Source: Streptomyces umbrinus
GTDB lineage: Bacteria > Actinomycetota > Actinomycetes > Streptomycetales > Streptomycetaceae
Length of the DNA stretch: 64,000 nt
Assembly (NCBI RefSeq): GCF_030817415.1
Contig: NZ_JAUSZI010000002.1
Location: forward strand, 2,046,001 to 2,110,000
Direction: 5' to 3'
In this document: positions 35,163 to 44,087 of the stretch, one piece after another
Position numbering within the stretch: the first letter of the stretch is position 1
Layout of the letters: each line of letters starts with the position of its first letter
Position numbers and translations under genes: made by a program
Notes under the pieces: generated by a model
Database searches by the model: none
The model's input: only the letters and a program-made list of their open reading frames with translations
What the model was told of the DNA's origin: nothing

Positions 35163-35855
35163 TCAGGAGGCCGTCGCCTTCAGTGCCCGTCGGCACAGGG
35201 CGTCCGCGTGCCTGGTCGTCTCCGGTTGGCGGAAGCGCGGCGCGAGGTGGAGGGTGTGGGCGCAGGCGGTGTCGAGGGTCACCCGGTGGCCGACGGAGAC
35301 GAACACCGGCTTGACGCCCGCCTGGGTGCGCAGTGCCCGGCCGACCTCCTCCTCGCCCGCGAGCAGCGGGGAGGCCGATCCGCGCGGGGCGCCCGGCTCC
35401 TCGTACGTGAAGGTGAACGGGTTCTTGGCGACCCCGATCGTCGGCAGGCCGGTGAGGACGCCCAGGTGGCTGGCCAGGCCGAAGCGGCGGGGGTGGGCGA
35501 GGCCGTAGCCGTCGCAGACGACCAGGCCCGGTGCGCACGGCAGTGCTTCGAGTGCTGCCAGGACGGCCGGGATCTCCCGGAAGGCCAGCAGCCCGGGGAC
35601 GTAAGGGAACGGCACCTGCCCCACGACCGTGGACTCGGCGACCACATCGAGCGTCGACGCGTCGAGCACGACGGCCGCGGCCACGACGACATCGCGCTCG
35701 TCGTCGTACGCCACGTCGACCCCGGTCACCCGGCCGGTCCCCGGCGGCGGACCGGGCTCGTCGAGGACCACCCGCCCCCGCAACTCGTCCTGTACGGCCC
35801 GGGCCTGGTCCTCGGTGGCGGGCCAGCCCGCGGGGATGCGTACGGTCGTCGTCAT
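35163..35855 (-). CDS. nfi: Endonuclease V
   Basis: A 230-residue repair nuclease that nicks DNA one base 3' of deaminated purines (hypoxanthine). The metal-binding Asp is in GVDVAYDD (~residue 47); other family blocks are VPFPYVPGLLAFREIPAVLAAL, with the strand-wedge PYIP-like loop, CDGYGLAHPRRFGLASHLGVL with the second Asp, and GVAKNPF near 140. Length is normal. The ATG at 35855 starts the protein. It may be cotranscribed with the small membrane protein gene downstream. Confidence 0.92.
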   Translation of the reverse strand: MTTTVRIPAGWPATEDQARAVQDELRGRVVLDEPGPPPGTGRVTGVDVAYDDERDVVVAAAVVLDASTLDVVAESTVVGQVPFPYVPGLLAFREIPAVLAALEALPCAPGLVVCDGYGLAHPRRFGLASHLGVLTGLPTIGVAKNPFTFTYEEPGAPRGSASPLLAGEEEVGRALRTQAGVKPVFVSVGHRVTLDTACAHTLHLAPRFRQPETTRHADALCRRALKATAS

Positions 35856-35923
35856 GATGTGACGAGCGTACGACCCCGCGGCCCACGGTCACTTGCCGCG
35901 CCCGTTCGCCCGGGGGATCCCGG

Positions 35924-37099
35924 TCAGCGCTCCAGGCGGGCCACCCGGCCCTTCTCGCCGGAGGCCCAGCAGGCCCGGTCGGGGGTGCAGTCCACGGTGT
36001 CGTACGAACCGGTGTCCAGGGTGCGCCAGGTGCGGCCGCCGTCCGTGGTGAGGTCGGTGCCGGTGGGGCCGACCGCGAGGGCGGATGTCCGGCTGTGCGG
36101 GAGCCAGGTGACGCCCGAGCGGTAGGCGGGCGGCGGTGTGCCGGCCGTCGTCCAGGTGCGGCCGCCGTCGCGGCTGGTCGCGGCCGCCTGTGGGGAGGCC
36201 TGGTCGGCGCGGTAGTCGCCGCCGACCGCGATGCCGTGCGTCCGGTCGCGGAAGGCGACGGCGAAGACTCCTCGCGCCGGGTCGCCCGCCGGGATCGGGG
36301 TGTCGGTGGCCGTCCAGGTCAGGCCCCGGTCGGAGGAGTGCAGCACGCGCCCGCGCGGCGCGCCGCCGGTGGCCAGCCACACGTCCCGCGGCCCCGAGCT
36401 GACCAGGCACTGCCCGCTGGCCGCGAAGCCCGCCTCGCCCGTCTGGGCGGCGGGCATGCCGGCGCTCGGCAGCACCTTCCAGGAGCGGCCGCCGTCGCGG
36501 GTCGACAGGATGCGGAACTTGCCGTCCACCGGGTCGCTCATGGCCAGGCCGTGGCGGCTGTCGAAGAAGGTGATGCAGTCGTAGAAGGCCTTGGCGTCGG
36601 TGTTGCGGAACGACTCGGTCCAGGTCGCCCCGCCGTCCTCGGTCCGGAAGACCCGGGACGCCTCGCCCTCGCCGATGGCCAGCACCACGGCACGCCGGCT
36701 GTCGAAGGCCTCGATGTCCCGGAACTCCAACTCGGCCGCGCCTGGCGGCGATACGTTCCGCCAGTTCTTGCCGCCGTCGGCGGTGCGCAGCACGGTGCCC
36801 TTGGACCCGGCCAGCCAGGCGGTGTTGCGGCTGACGGCGGAGAGCCCGCGGAAGCGGACGTCCGTGCCGCTGTCCTTCAGCTCCCAGTGCGGCGCCTTCC
36901 CGCCACTGGACCCGCCGACCGAACCGAGGCCCGCTGTCCGGCCCGATCCCTGGTCCGGTCCGTGCGCCTGCGCGGGTGCCGTGAGCGTGGCGGCGAGCGC
37001 GAGTCCACACACTCCCGCGGTCACCAGCCGCCCCGTGGATCCCGTACGCCCTGTGAATCCCGTAAGTCTCGTGCGTCGCGTCTTCCCCAAGCCCCTCAT
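35924..37099 (-). CDS. Secreted BNR/Ycf48-like beta-propeller protein
   Basis: A 391-residue exported protein. The signal segment is within residues ~20-47 (LVTAGVCGLALAATLTAPAQA). The mature part repeats the BNR/Asp-box pattern about six times (TADGGKNWR, TEDGGATW, TRDGGRSW, SDRGLTW, SRDGGRTW, TTDGGRTW), as in Ycf48/photosystem-stability and sialidase-type propellers. No sialidase catalytic residues are evident, and streptomycete relatives are usually called oxidoreductases without proof. A Cys pair near the C-terminus (DCTPDRACW) may form a disulfide. The ATG at 37099 gives a normal signal peptide; the 18-residue upstream extension does not. Confidence 0.82.
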   Translation of the reverse strand: MRGLGKTRRTRLTGFTGRTGSTGRLVTAGVCGLALAATLTAPAQAHGPDQGSGRTAGLGSVGGSSGGKAPHWELKDSGTDVRFRGLSAVSRNTAWLAGSKGTVLRTADGGKNWRNVSPPGAAELEFRDIEAFDSRRAVVLAIGEGEASRVFRTEDGGATWTESFRNTDAKAFYDCITFFDSRHGLAMSDPVDGKFRILSTRDGGRSWKVLPSAGMPAAQTGEAGFAASGQCLVSSGPRDVWLATGGAPRGRVLHSSDRGLTWTATDTPIPAGDPARGVFAVAFRDRTHGIAVGGDYRADQASPQAAATSRDGGRTWTTAGTPPPAYRSGVTWLPHSRTSALAVGPTGTDLTTDGGRTWRTLDTGSYDTVDCTPDRACWASGEKGRVARLER

Positions 37100-37321
37100 G
37101 GCGGGCGAAGCTAGCTCACTCCCCCAGTGGCGTCCAGATGCCCCGGAAGGCATCGGCGGTCACTTCAGGAATCTTTGATCACTTCCGTGATTGAAGGCGG
37201 TGACGGAGGTCACTCGAATTTCATGCACTTTGGTGAGCACGGATTGGCCGCTTCGAGCGTCTCTACAAGTGCCCGGCTCATCCGTCCACCGTTCGTCCAG
37301 CCGTCACAAGGGAGCAAGGCG

Positions 37322-37738
37322 TTGTCCACCGTCATCGAGCAGCCCGTAGAGGCCCGTCTCGTCGCCGCGGCTCCGCGGATGCCGAGCATTCCCGCAACCC
37401 TCCGCTACGACCCGCACGACCCCTTCGCCGTCCGCATGTCCTTCCCGGCCCCGGCCACGCTGGAAGGTGTGGACGTGATCTGGACCTTCGCCCGCGAGCT
37501 GCTCGCCTCGGGCCTGGAGGAGCCGGTGGGACACGGAGACGTCCGTGTGCGGCCGTACGGGTACGACCGCATCGTCCTGGAGTTCCACGCCCCGGAGGGC
37601 ACCGCCGTGGTCCACGTCCGCACGGGCGAGCTGCGGCGCTTCCTGGAGAGTACGACCCAGGTCGTGCCCTTCGGTCTGGAGCATCTGCACCAGGACCTGG
37701 ACCAGCAGCTGGCCGAACTCCTGCGGGACGCCTGCTGA
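37322..37738 (+). CDS. ssgD: SsgA-like sporulation/cell-division protein SsgD
   Basis: A 138-residue SsgA-like protein (SALP), found only in sporulating actinobacteria. SALPs guide septum formation and peptidoglycan remodelling during spore development. The sequence IPATLRYDPHDPFAVRMSFP, the central VDVIWTFARELLASGLEEPVGHGDVRVRP and the C-terminal LEHLHQDLDQQLAELL match SsgD, which from memory is SCO6722 in S. coelicolor with similar neighbours. The start is a TTG at 37322, eight or so bases after GGGAG; the open frame upstream lacks homology. The 222-bp upstream gap contains an ATCAC/GTGAT inverted repeat at about 37177-37192, possibly regulatory. Confidence 0.88.
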   Translation: MSTVIEQPVEARLVAAAPRMPSIPATLRYDPHDPFAVRMSFPAPATLEGVDVIWTFARELLASGLEEPVGHGDVRVRPYGYDRIVLEFHAPEGTAVVHVRTGELRRFLESTTQVVPFGLEHLHQDLDQQLAELLRDAC

Positions 37739-37753
37739 CCCTTTCCGGAGAGG

Positions 37754-38596
37754 TCAGCGCCCCTTCCCCAGCAGGGTGTTGAGCTCGCCGTAGTCGAGTC
37801 CGCCGGCCAGCGACTCGTACGTTCCCGTGTCGAGCAGCTCCCGCGCGGCACGGCGGACCAGTGCGTGTGCGGCCTGCGCGATGCCCGAGCCGACGCTGAT
37901 CCGGGCGACGCCGAGTGAGGACAGCTCGGCGACGGACAGGGCGCCCGGGCCGGCCATCACGTTGAGCGGGCCGTCCACGCCCTCGGCCAGGCCCTTGACG
38001 GTGGCCGGGTCGACGGGACCGGGCACGAAGATTCCGTCGGCCCCTGCGGCGAGGAAGGTGGCGGCGCGCTCCAGAGTGGCGGCCAGGTCTCCGGCTCCGC
38101 GCAGATATGTGTCGATGCGGGCGTTGACGAACAGCGGTACCCCGGCCGAGTCGGCGGCCTCCCGGGCGGCCGCGATCCTCTCGGCCTGCTCGGCGACCAG
38201 CCGCAGCGGCTCACCGCCCCTGCGCGCCTGCTCCGGCCCGTACAGGGCGTCCTCGATGTTCACGCCCACCGCGCCGGCCGCCAGTACCGCGCGGACCGTG
38301 TCGCCGACGCCCTGGGCGTCCTCGGCGTAGCCGGTCTCGATGTCGGCGCTCACCGGCACCCGGACGGCGGCCGCGATCCGCCCGACGGCTTCGAGGGCGC
38401 GGACCCGGTCGAGGCGGTCGCCGTCCGCGGCGCCCAGGTCCCAGGACAGGCCGGCGCTGGTGGTCGCGACGGCGGGGGCGCCGGCCTCCTCGACGAGACG
38501 GGCGCTCACGGTGTCCCAGGCGTTGGCCAGGACGAGGGGCCGGCCGGGGATGTGCAGCTCGCGGAAGGTCAGGGCCTGTGCACGGAGATCGGTCAT
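37754..38596 (-). CDS. Isocitrate lyase / phosphoenolpyruvate mutase superfamily protein
   Basis: A 280-residue TIM-barrel enzyme. The N-terminal PLVLANAWDTVSARLVEEAGAPAVATTSAGLSW and the metal-binding ADIETGYAED, then VGVNIEDALY, are typical of the oxaloacetate-hydrolase/PEP-mutase-like branch that makes or breaks C-C or P-C bonds next to a carboxylate. The Cys of the isocitrate-lyase KKCGH motif is absent. PEP mutase proper would have an EDKxxPK segment, which is also absent, so phosphonate synthesis is unlikely. The ATG at 38596 is used. It is convergent with ssgD. Confidence 0.85.
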   Translation of the reverse strand: MTDLRAQALTFRELHIPGRPLVLANAWDTVSARLVEEAGAPAVATTSAGLSWDLGAADGDRLDRVRALEAVGRIAAAVRVPVSADIETGYAEDAQGVGDTVRAVLAAGAVGVNIEDALYGPEQARRGGEPLRLVAEQAERIAAAREAADSAGVPLFVNARIDTYLRGAGDLAATLERAATFLAAGADGIFVPGPVDPATVKGLAEGVDGPLNVMAGPGALSVAELSSLGVARISVGSGIAQAAHALVRRAARELLDTGTYESLAGGLDYGELNTLLGKGR

Positions 38597-38789
38597 GCGG
38601 ACGAGCCAATCACCGGGGCGGGCGGCGTGGCCGGCAGGAATCCGACACGTACGTGGGCCGCCCCGGCGGATCCCACGGCCGGGACCGGCGCTCCCACCGA
38701 CCACCTACCCGCGAGCGGTCGGCTCCCCGGTACGAGCCGCTCCCGCCACCTCGGCCGCCGGGCGACACGCGGCCACCCCTCCTGTCCTC

Positions 38790-39458
38790 TCAGCTCCCGG
38801 GCACCCCTGTCGTCGACACCATCACGGCCACCGCCGAACGCACCTCCTGGACCGCCTTCTTCAAGGCGGGAGTCGTCGCCCCGCTGCGTTCGACCAGGTC
38901 CTCGATCCGCTGCTTGTACTGCCGCTGCTCCTTGCCCGACAGCAGGGTGCGCAGCTCCGCCCCGGCGGCGAGGGCGACGAGTGCCGCGTCCCGCTCGGGC
39001 ACCTCCTCCACCGGCCCGGGCCCCTCCAGTACCTCCCGGGCCTCCGCGCGCAGCCCGTCCACGGCGGCGACGCGGTCGATCTCGTACTCCACGGACGGGA
39101 ACACCCCGAGCACCCGCGTCTTCTCCGCGCGCAGGTACCCGTCGGCGGCGAGCTGCGCCCGTACGGCGTCCAGGGTGACGCGGGCCCGCAGGCCGACCCA
39201 GGTCTTCCACCTGTGCGGGCGGGACTCCTCGACGAGTTCCAGGAGCCCGTCCAGGACGGGGTCCCCGGTCTGGGCGTCGAGGTCCGTGGGCGTCGCGATG
39301 CCGTCCACGTCGGCGAGCAGCCCGCGCTGCGCCAGCTCGGTGAGGGCACCGGCCCGGACGAGATGGGGAAGGTGGGCGGCGTCGGTGACCTTCAGCTTCG
39401 TGGTGTCCCAGGCCAGCAGGTAGAGCCGGGCGGGCAACGAGAGGGAACCGGTGGGCAC
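38790..39458 (-). CDS. GOLPH3/VPS74 (GPP34) family protein
   Basis: A 222-residue all-helical protein of the GPP34 family, whose eukaryotic members bind phosphatidylinositol 4-phosphate and retain Golgi glycosyltransferases. Visible features are the opening LPARLYLLAWDTTKLKV and the repeated helical pairs (VRAGALTELAQRGLL; LRARVTLDAVRAQLAADGYLRAE). Bacterial members occur mainly in actinobacteria with multiple copies, and no function is established. The GTG at 39458 is used; the next gene is divergent, with its promoter 45 bp away. Confidence 0.87.
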   Translation of the reverse strand: MPTGSLSLPARLYLLAWDTTKLKVTDAAHLPHLVRAGALTELAQRGLLADVDGIATPTDLDAQTGDPVLDGLLELVEESRPHRWKTWVGLRARVTLDAVRAQLAADGYLRAEKTRVLGVFPSVEYEIDRVAAVDGLRAEAREVLEGPGPVEEVPERDAALVALAAGAELRTLLSGKEQRQYKQRIEDLVERSGATTPALKKAVQEVRSAVAVMVSTTGVPGS

Positions 39459-39494
39459 GAGGTCTCCTTGGTGCGGTCGAGGTGAGGGCTCACG

Positions 39495-39531
39495 TTAATT
39501 CGTTGACAGCCGCGAGAGCCCTTCGTACGGT
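39495..39531 (+). promoter_or_regulatory. Strong sigma-HrdB-type promoter with an AT-rich upstream element (WhiB7/WblC-like)
   Basis: TTGACA (39503-39508) and TACGGT (39526-39531) are separated by 17 bp, close to the vegetative consensus. TTAATT lies at 39495-39500, immediately upstream of the -35. WhiB7/WblC-dependent promoters are known for an AT-rich stretch at this position. Transcription should start near 39538, leaving a leader of about 240 nt before the ABC-F gene. Confidence 0.65.
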
Positions 39532-39568
39532 GTATGACGATTCTGTTGTCGCCGATTGGAGAAGGACG

Positions 39569-39580
39569 TTGCTCGTCTGA
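39569..39580 (+). CDS. Candidate three-codon leader ORF (Met-Leu-Val)
   Basis: TTG-CTC-GTC-TGA is preceded by GGAGAAGGA at 39558-39566, a far better ribosome binding site than that of the ABC-F gene itself. Its stop overlaps the first strand of the leader stems. Tiny leader ORFs of this kind mediate ribosome-dependent attenuation of antibiotic-resistance genes. The reading as a translated ORF is inference. Confidence 0.45.
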   Translation: MLV

Positions 39581-39709
39581 GGTCCTGAGACACCTCGTCA
39601 CACACGTATCCGTGTGTGCGCAGCGTGCGACCTCGGCATTCGAGCCGTCCTCCGGAGCAGGGCCTTCCCCTTTCCTCCCAGGATGCCTTGAGGACCTCTG
39701 TCCGTCCTC
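39579..39709 (+). promoter_or_regulatory. Leader RNA with mutually exclusive stems upstream of the ABC-F gene
   Basis: GAGGTCCT (39579-39586) is perfectly complementary to AGGACCTC (39691-39698). Alternatively GAGGT can pair locally with ACCTC (39592-39596), while GAGGAC (39690-39695) pairs with GTCCTC (39704-39709). Between them CACACACG/CGTGTGTG (39599-39606, 39611-39618, loop TATC) forms a perfect hairpin. A ribosome on the three-codon ORF would cover the first strand and switch the fold. Confidence 0.5.
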
Positions 39710-39779
39710 CCGGCCGTCGTCGCCGCCCCGGTGTCTCGATACGCGTTGCCCTGACCGCATCAAGTACCGCGAGGCGCGT

Positions 39780-41465
39780 ATGTCAACCTTCCCCACCTCC
39801 ATCACCTGTACCTCCCTCTCCTTCGCCTGGCCGGACGGCACCTCCGTCTTCGACGATCTACAGGTGGCCTTCGGACCCGGCAGGACCGGGCTCGTCGGCG
39901 TCAACGGATCAGGAAAATCAACCCTGTTGAAGCTGATCGCCGGGCAACTGACCCCGGCCGACGGCACCGTGCGTGTCGCGGGCGAGGTCGGTTATCTGCC
40001 GCAGAACGTCACCCTGGACACCGGTCTGCGGGTCGACGAGGCGCTGGACATCGCCGACAAGCGGGCCGCGCTGCACGCCATCGAGGCGGGCGACGTGTCC
40101 GAGGCGCACTTCGATGTCGTGGGCGACGACTGGGACGTGGAGGAGCGAGCCGTCGCCACCCTCGGCGAACTCGGTCTCGGCCACATCGAGTTGGACCGCA
40201 CCATCGGCGAGGTCTCGGGCGGCGAGTCGGTCCTGCTGCGGCTGGCCGCGCTGCTGCTGCGCCGGCCCGACGTCCTCCTCCTCGACGAGCCCACCAACAA
40301 CCTCGACCTGTACGCGCGCCGGCGGCTGTACGCGGCCGTCGAGGCCTGGTCCGGAGTCATGATCGTGGTCAGCCACGACCGTGAACTCCTGAACCTGGTC
40401 GACCAGATCGCCGACCTGCACCGAGGGAAAGGTGCGGCGCGCAGCGCCTCGGTTGAGGGTGGTGGCGGGAGACGGGTGGGTGAGGTGACGTGGTACGGCG
40501 GCAACTACTCGGCGTACGAGGAGACACTCGCCACCGAGCAGGAGGCGGCCGAGCGCATGGTGCGCGTCGCCGAGTCCGACCTGAAGAAGCAGAAGCGTGA
40601 ACTGGCCGAGGCACAGGTCAAGTTGGCCCGGCGCAAGAAGTACGGACAGAAGATGTTCGAGCAGAAGCGCGAGCCGAAGATCGTGATGGGCGCCCGCAAA
40701 CGCGCCGCCCAGGAGTCCGCCGGCAAGCACCGGATCATGCACGAGGAGAGACTGTCCGAGGCCAAGGAGCGGCTCGACGAGGCCGTGGACGCCGTGCGGG
40801 ACGACGACGAGATCCGCGTCGACCTGCCGTACACGGCCGTGCCGCCGGGCCGGAACGTACTGACGCTCCAGGACCTGGAGTTGGCGTACGGCGCGAGCGT
40901 GGGCAACTTCGATCTGCGCGGGCCCGAGCGGGTCGCGCTGATCGGGCGCAACGGGTCGGGCAAGACGACTCTGCTGCGGACGATCGCCGGGGAGCTGGAA
41001 CCGGTCTCCGGAGAGGCACAGGCACATGTGCCCCTGCGTTTCCTGCCGCAGCGGCTCGACGTGCTCGACGACGAGCTGACGGTTGCCGAGAACGTGGCCC
41101 GCTTCTCGCCCGGCGCCACCAACAACCGGGTCCGGGCACGCCTCGCCCGCTTCCTGTTCCGGGGCGCGCGGGCCGACCAGCGGGCGGCGACGCTCTCCGG
41201 CGGCGAACGCTTCCGGGCGGCACTGGCCGCGCTGATGCTCGCCGAGCCCGCGCCACAGGTCCTGATGCTGGACGAGCCGACCAACAACCTCGACATGGCG
41301 AGCGTGCGGCAGCTCACCACGGCCCTGGAGTCGTACGAGGGAGCGCTGATCGTGGCCAGCCACGACGTGCCGTTCCTGGAGTCGATCGGGATCACCCGCT
41401 GGCTGCTGATGGAAGGAGGAGAACTCAGGGAAATCACGCCAGAAGCTGTCGGGTATCCCGGCTAG
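39780..41465 (+). CDS. ABC-F family ATPase, probable antibiotic-resistance/ribosome-protection type
   Basis: A 561-residue soluble twin-ATPase. Walker A GVNGSGKST (residues 40-48), signature VSGGE (~146) and Walker B VLLLDEPTNNLD (~165-176) form domain one; Walker A GRNGSGKTT, signature LSGGE and Walker B MLDEPTNNLD form domain two. The charged linker (QKREPKIVMGARKRAAQESAGKH) is long, as in resistance-type members. Residues ~217-234 (GKGAARSASVEG...) interrupt the usually continuous ADLHRG-to-EVTWYGGNYSAYEE segment. The real start is the ATG at 39780; the in-frame ATG at 39534 lies at or before the transcription start. It forms an operon with the UvrA-like gene 10 bp downstream. Confidence 0.9.
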   Translation: MSTFPTSITCTSLSFAWPDGTSVFDDLQVAFGPGRTGLVGVNGSGKSTLLKLIAGQLTPADGTVRVAGEVGYLPQNVTLDTGLRVDEALDIADKRAALHAIEAGDVSEAHFDVVGDDWDVEERAVATLGELGLGHIELDRTIGEVSGGESVLLRLAALLLRRPDVLLLDEPTNNLDLYARRRLYAAVEAWSGVMIVVSHDRELLNLVDQIADLHRGKGAARSASVEGGGGRRVGEVTWYGGNYSAYEETLATEQEAAERMVRVAESDLKKQKRELAEAQVKLARRKKYGQKMFEQKREPKIVMGARKRAAQESAGKHRIMHEERLSEAKERLDEAVDAVRDDDEIRVDLPYTAVPPGRNVLTLQDLELAYGASVGNFDLRGPERVALIGRNGSGKTTLLRTIAGELEPVSGEAQAHVPLRFLPQRLDVLDDELTVAENVARFSPGATNNRVRARLARFLFRGARADQRAATLSGGERFRAALAALMLAEPAPQVLMLDEPTNNLDMASVRQLTTALESYEGALIVASHDVPFLESIGITRWLLMEGGELREITPEAVGYPG

Positions 41466-41475
41466 CTTCGGCGGT

Positions 41476-43818
41476 ATGAGCCAGTTGACCACCGGTACGC
41501 ATCCGCCCGTCGCCGGTCCTGACCAGCCCGTTTCCGGTACGCACTCGTTCATCGGGGTGGTCGGGGCCCGTGAGAACAACCTCCAGGACGTGACCCTGCG
41601 CATCCCGAAGGGCCGGCTCACGGTCTTCGCCGGGGTGTCGGGGTCGGGGAAGTCGTCGCTCGTCTTCGACACGATCGCGGTCGAGTCGCAGCGCCAGCTG
41701 AACGAGACCTTCACCTGGTTCGTCCGCAACCGGCTGCCGAAGTACGAGCGGCCGCACGCGGAGGCCATCGAGGACCTCTCGCCCGCGATCGTCGTCGACC
41801 AGAAACCGGTCGGCGGCCACTCCCGGTCGACGGTGGGCACGATGACGGACGTGTACTCGGTGATCCGGGTGCTGTTCTCGCGGCACGGCAGTCCGAGCGC
41901 GGGTCCGGCCACCGCGTACTCGTTCAACGATCCGTCGGGCATGTGCCCCGAGTGCGACGGGCTCGGGCGTACGGTCCGGCCCGACTGGGACCGCATCCTG
42001 GACCCGGACCTGTCCCTGGCGGACGGCGCGATCCTCTTCCCGCCGTTCGCCGCGGGGACCTGGCAGGGGCAGGGGTACACCAACACCACCGAACTGGATC
42101 CGCACAGGCCCGTACGTGAATTCACCACGGCCGAGCGGGAGTTCCTGCTGCGCGGGCGCCCCGGCAGCAAGGTCACCATCAGCGGCTCGGGCGGCACCTG
42201 GAACACCGACTACGAAGGGCTCGCCGACCGTTTCGAGCGGCTGTATCTCAAGCGGGACCTGTCCGCGCTCAGCCAGAAGACGCGTGACCAGGTTCAGGGC
42301 TATATGGCGGAGGGGCCCTGCCCGGGGTGCCGGGGCGCGCGGCTCAACGAGGCGGCACTCGCGACCCGGATCGGCACGGGGCCGGCCGGGCGGCCCGGCC
42401 TGTCCATCGCCGACTGCACCCGGATGCAGATCAGCGACCTGATCCCCGTACTGAAGGACATCGACGACCCCGTCGCCACACCGGTCGCGGCCGCCGCCGT
42501 GGCCTCGCTGGAGCGGATCGAGGCGATCGGGCTCGGCTATCTCAGCCTGGACCGGGAGACCTCGACGCTGTCCGGCGGGGAGGGGCAGCGACTCAAGATG
42601 GTGCGGCACCTCGGGTCGAGCCTGACCGGGATGACGTACATCTTCGACGAGCCGAGCGTCGGGCTGCACCCGCGTGACGTGGGACGCCTCGGGGACCTGC
42701 TGCTGCGGCTGCGGGACAAGGGGAACACCGTGCTGGTCGTCGAGCACGACCCGGACGTCATCGCGCTCGCCGACCACATCGTCGACATGGGACCGGGGGC
42801 GGGGGCGGACGGCGGACGGGTCGTCTTCGAGGGGACGCCCGGTGAGCTGGCCTCGGCCGACACCCCGACGGGCCGCTGTCTGCGCCGCCGCACCGAGGTG
42901 AAGCGGCGGACGCGGACGGCCACCGGCGGGCTCTGGGTGAAGGGCGCCGGCCTGCACAACCTGCGGGACGTGACGGTGGAGTTCCCCACGGGTGTGCTGA
43001 CCGCGGTGACCGGTGTCGCCGGTTCGGGAAAGAGCACGCTCGTCTCGAAGGAGTTCACGGCCGCGCACCCGGACGCCGTGGTCGTCGACCAGTCGTCCAT
43101 CGGCATCTCGGCACGGTCGACACCCGCCACGTACCTCGGCGTCATGGACACCGTACGGAAGATCTTCGCGCGGGAGACGGGCGTGGAGCCGGGCCTGTTC
43201 AGCTTCAACTCCGAGGGGGCGTGCGGGACTTGTCAGGGGCGCGGGGTCAGCTGCACCGACCTCGCGTTCATGGACCCGGTGACCACGACCTGCCCCGACT
43301 GCGAGGGGCGGCGCTTCAAGGACGAGGTACTGCGGCTGACCGTGGGCGGCAACTCCATCGTCGACGTACTGGAGATGACGGCCGATCAGGCTCTGGACTT
43401 CTTCGAGGACTCGGGCGTACGCCGCCGTCTGCGGGCTCTACGGGACGTGGGCCTCACGTATCTGACGCTCGGTCAGCCGCTGTCCACTCTCTCCGGCGGG
43501 GAACGGCAGCGCATCAAACTCGCGACGCGGCTCCACCGGACGGGGGCGGTGTACGTCCTCGACGAACCGACGACCGGCCTGCACATGTCGGACGTCGACG
43601 GCCTGCTCGCGCTCCTCGATCGGCTGGTCGACGCGGGCAACACGGTCCTTGTCGTCGAGCACAACCTCGACGTCGTCGCCCACGCCGACTGGGTCATCGA
43701 CCTGGGGCCCGACGGCGGCAAGGAGGGTGGTCGGGTCGTCTTCGAGGGGACGCCCGGGCAGCTTCTGGACGCGGAGGGGTCGTTCACGGCCGAGCACCTC
43801 CGGCGGTTCGTGGGGTAG
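41476..43818 (+). CDS. UvrA-like ABC ATPase (excinuclease-subunit-A-like, drug-resistance type)
   Basis: A 780-residue UvrA paralogue, shorter than the ~950 residues of UvrA. It has Walker A sites GVSGSGKSS and GVAGSGKST, two LSGGE signatures, Walker B sites ending [12 protein letters not shown] and [12 protein letters not shown], and the UvrA zinc modules (CPECDGLG...CPGCRGAR and CGTCQGRG...CPDCEGRR). The second zinc module retains four cysteines. Class II or DrrC-like relatives confer resistance to DNA-binding drugs in streptomycetes; canonical repair UvrA is encoded elsewhere. It is the second gene of an operon with the ABC-F gene, so a shared antibiotic-response role is likely. Confidence 0.9.
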   Translation: MSQLTTGTHPPVAGPDQPVSGTHSFIGVVGARENNLQDVTLRIPKGRLTVFAGVSGSGKSSLVFDTIAVESQRQLNETFTWFVRNRLPKYERPHAEAIEDLSPAIVVDQKPVGGHSRSTVGTMTDVYSVIRVLFSRHGSPSAGPATAYSFNDPSGMCPECDGLGRTVRPDWDRILDPDLSLADGAILFPPFAAGTWQGQGYTNTTELDPHRPVREFTTAEREFLLRGRPGSKVTISGSGGTWNTDYEGLADRFERLYLKRDLSALSQKTRDQVQGYMAEGPCPGCRGARLNEAALATRIGTGPAGRPGLSIADCTRMQISDLIPVLKDIDDPVATPVAAAAVASLERIEAIGLGYLSLDRETSTLSGGEGQRLKMVRHLGSSLTGMTYIFDEPSVGLHPRDVGRLGDLLLRLRDKGNTVLVVEHDPDVIALADHIVDMGPGAGADGGRVVFEGTPGELASADTPTGRCLRRRTEVKRRTRTATGGLWVKGAGLHNLRDVTVEFPTGVLTAVTGVAGSGKSTLVSKEFTAAHPDAVVVDQSSIGISARSTPATYLGVMDTVRKIFARETGVEPGLFSFNSEGACGTCQGRGVSCTDLAFMDPVTTTCPDCEGRRFKDEVLRLTVGGNSIVDVLEMTADQALDFFEDSGVRRRLRALRDVGLTYLTLGQPLSTLSGGERQRIKLATRLHRTGAVYVLDEPTTGLHMSDVDGLLALLDRLVDAGNTVLVVEHNLDVVAHADWVIDLGPDGGKEGGRVVFEGTPGQLLDAEGSFTAEHLRRFVG

Positions 43819-43863
43819 GGGTCCGCTCGGGGCAACTGAGGGGACTACTGGGTCGTCGAAGGG

Positions 43864-43940
43864 TGCGGGCCGGTGGGGGCTGGTCGCGCCCACGCGGCGG
43901 AGCCGCAGAATGTCACGGCCCCGCGCCCCTGATGGGGCGT
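43864..43940 (+). repeat. Intergenic repeat (long form) after the UvrA-like gene
   Basis: Long-form copy with the CGCGGCGGAGCCGCA insert, followed by GTCACGGCCCCGCGCCCC and a GCCCC-TGAT-GGGGC hairpin. Confidence 0.75.
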
Positions 43941-44087
43941 GCCTCCGCGAACCCCGCCCATATCGGACAGGGCACCTCCCACCCCCACACAACCCCCTCT
44001 CCAGGCCCGCACCCAGGGGGCTGTTGTGACTCCGGCATGGGCTGCATGATGTGCGGGGACACACCCGGCCGAGACGGAGAAACGCAC

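Noticed and set aside
37754..38596. PEP mutase and hence phosphonate biosynthesis
   Set aside because: The EDKxxPK-type mutase loop and any phosphonopyruvate decarboxylase or transaminase genes are missing.
38790..39458. Novel lipid-binding family
   Set aside because: It is a recognisable GOLPH3/GPP34 protein, a family already known to be abundant in actinobacteria.
39534..39779. In-frame ATG at 39534 adding 82 residues to the ABC-F protein
   Set aside because: It lies at or before the inferred transcription start, the extension is Cys/Pro/Ser-rich without homology, and the ABC-F fold begins at 39780.
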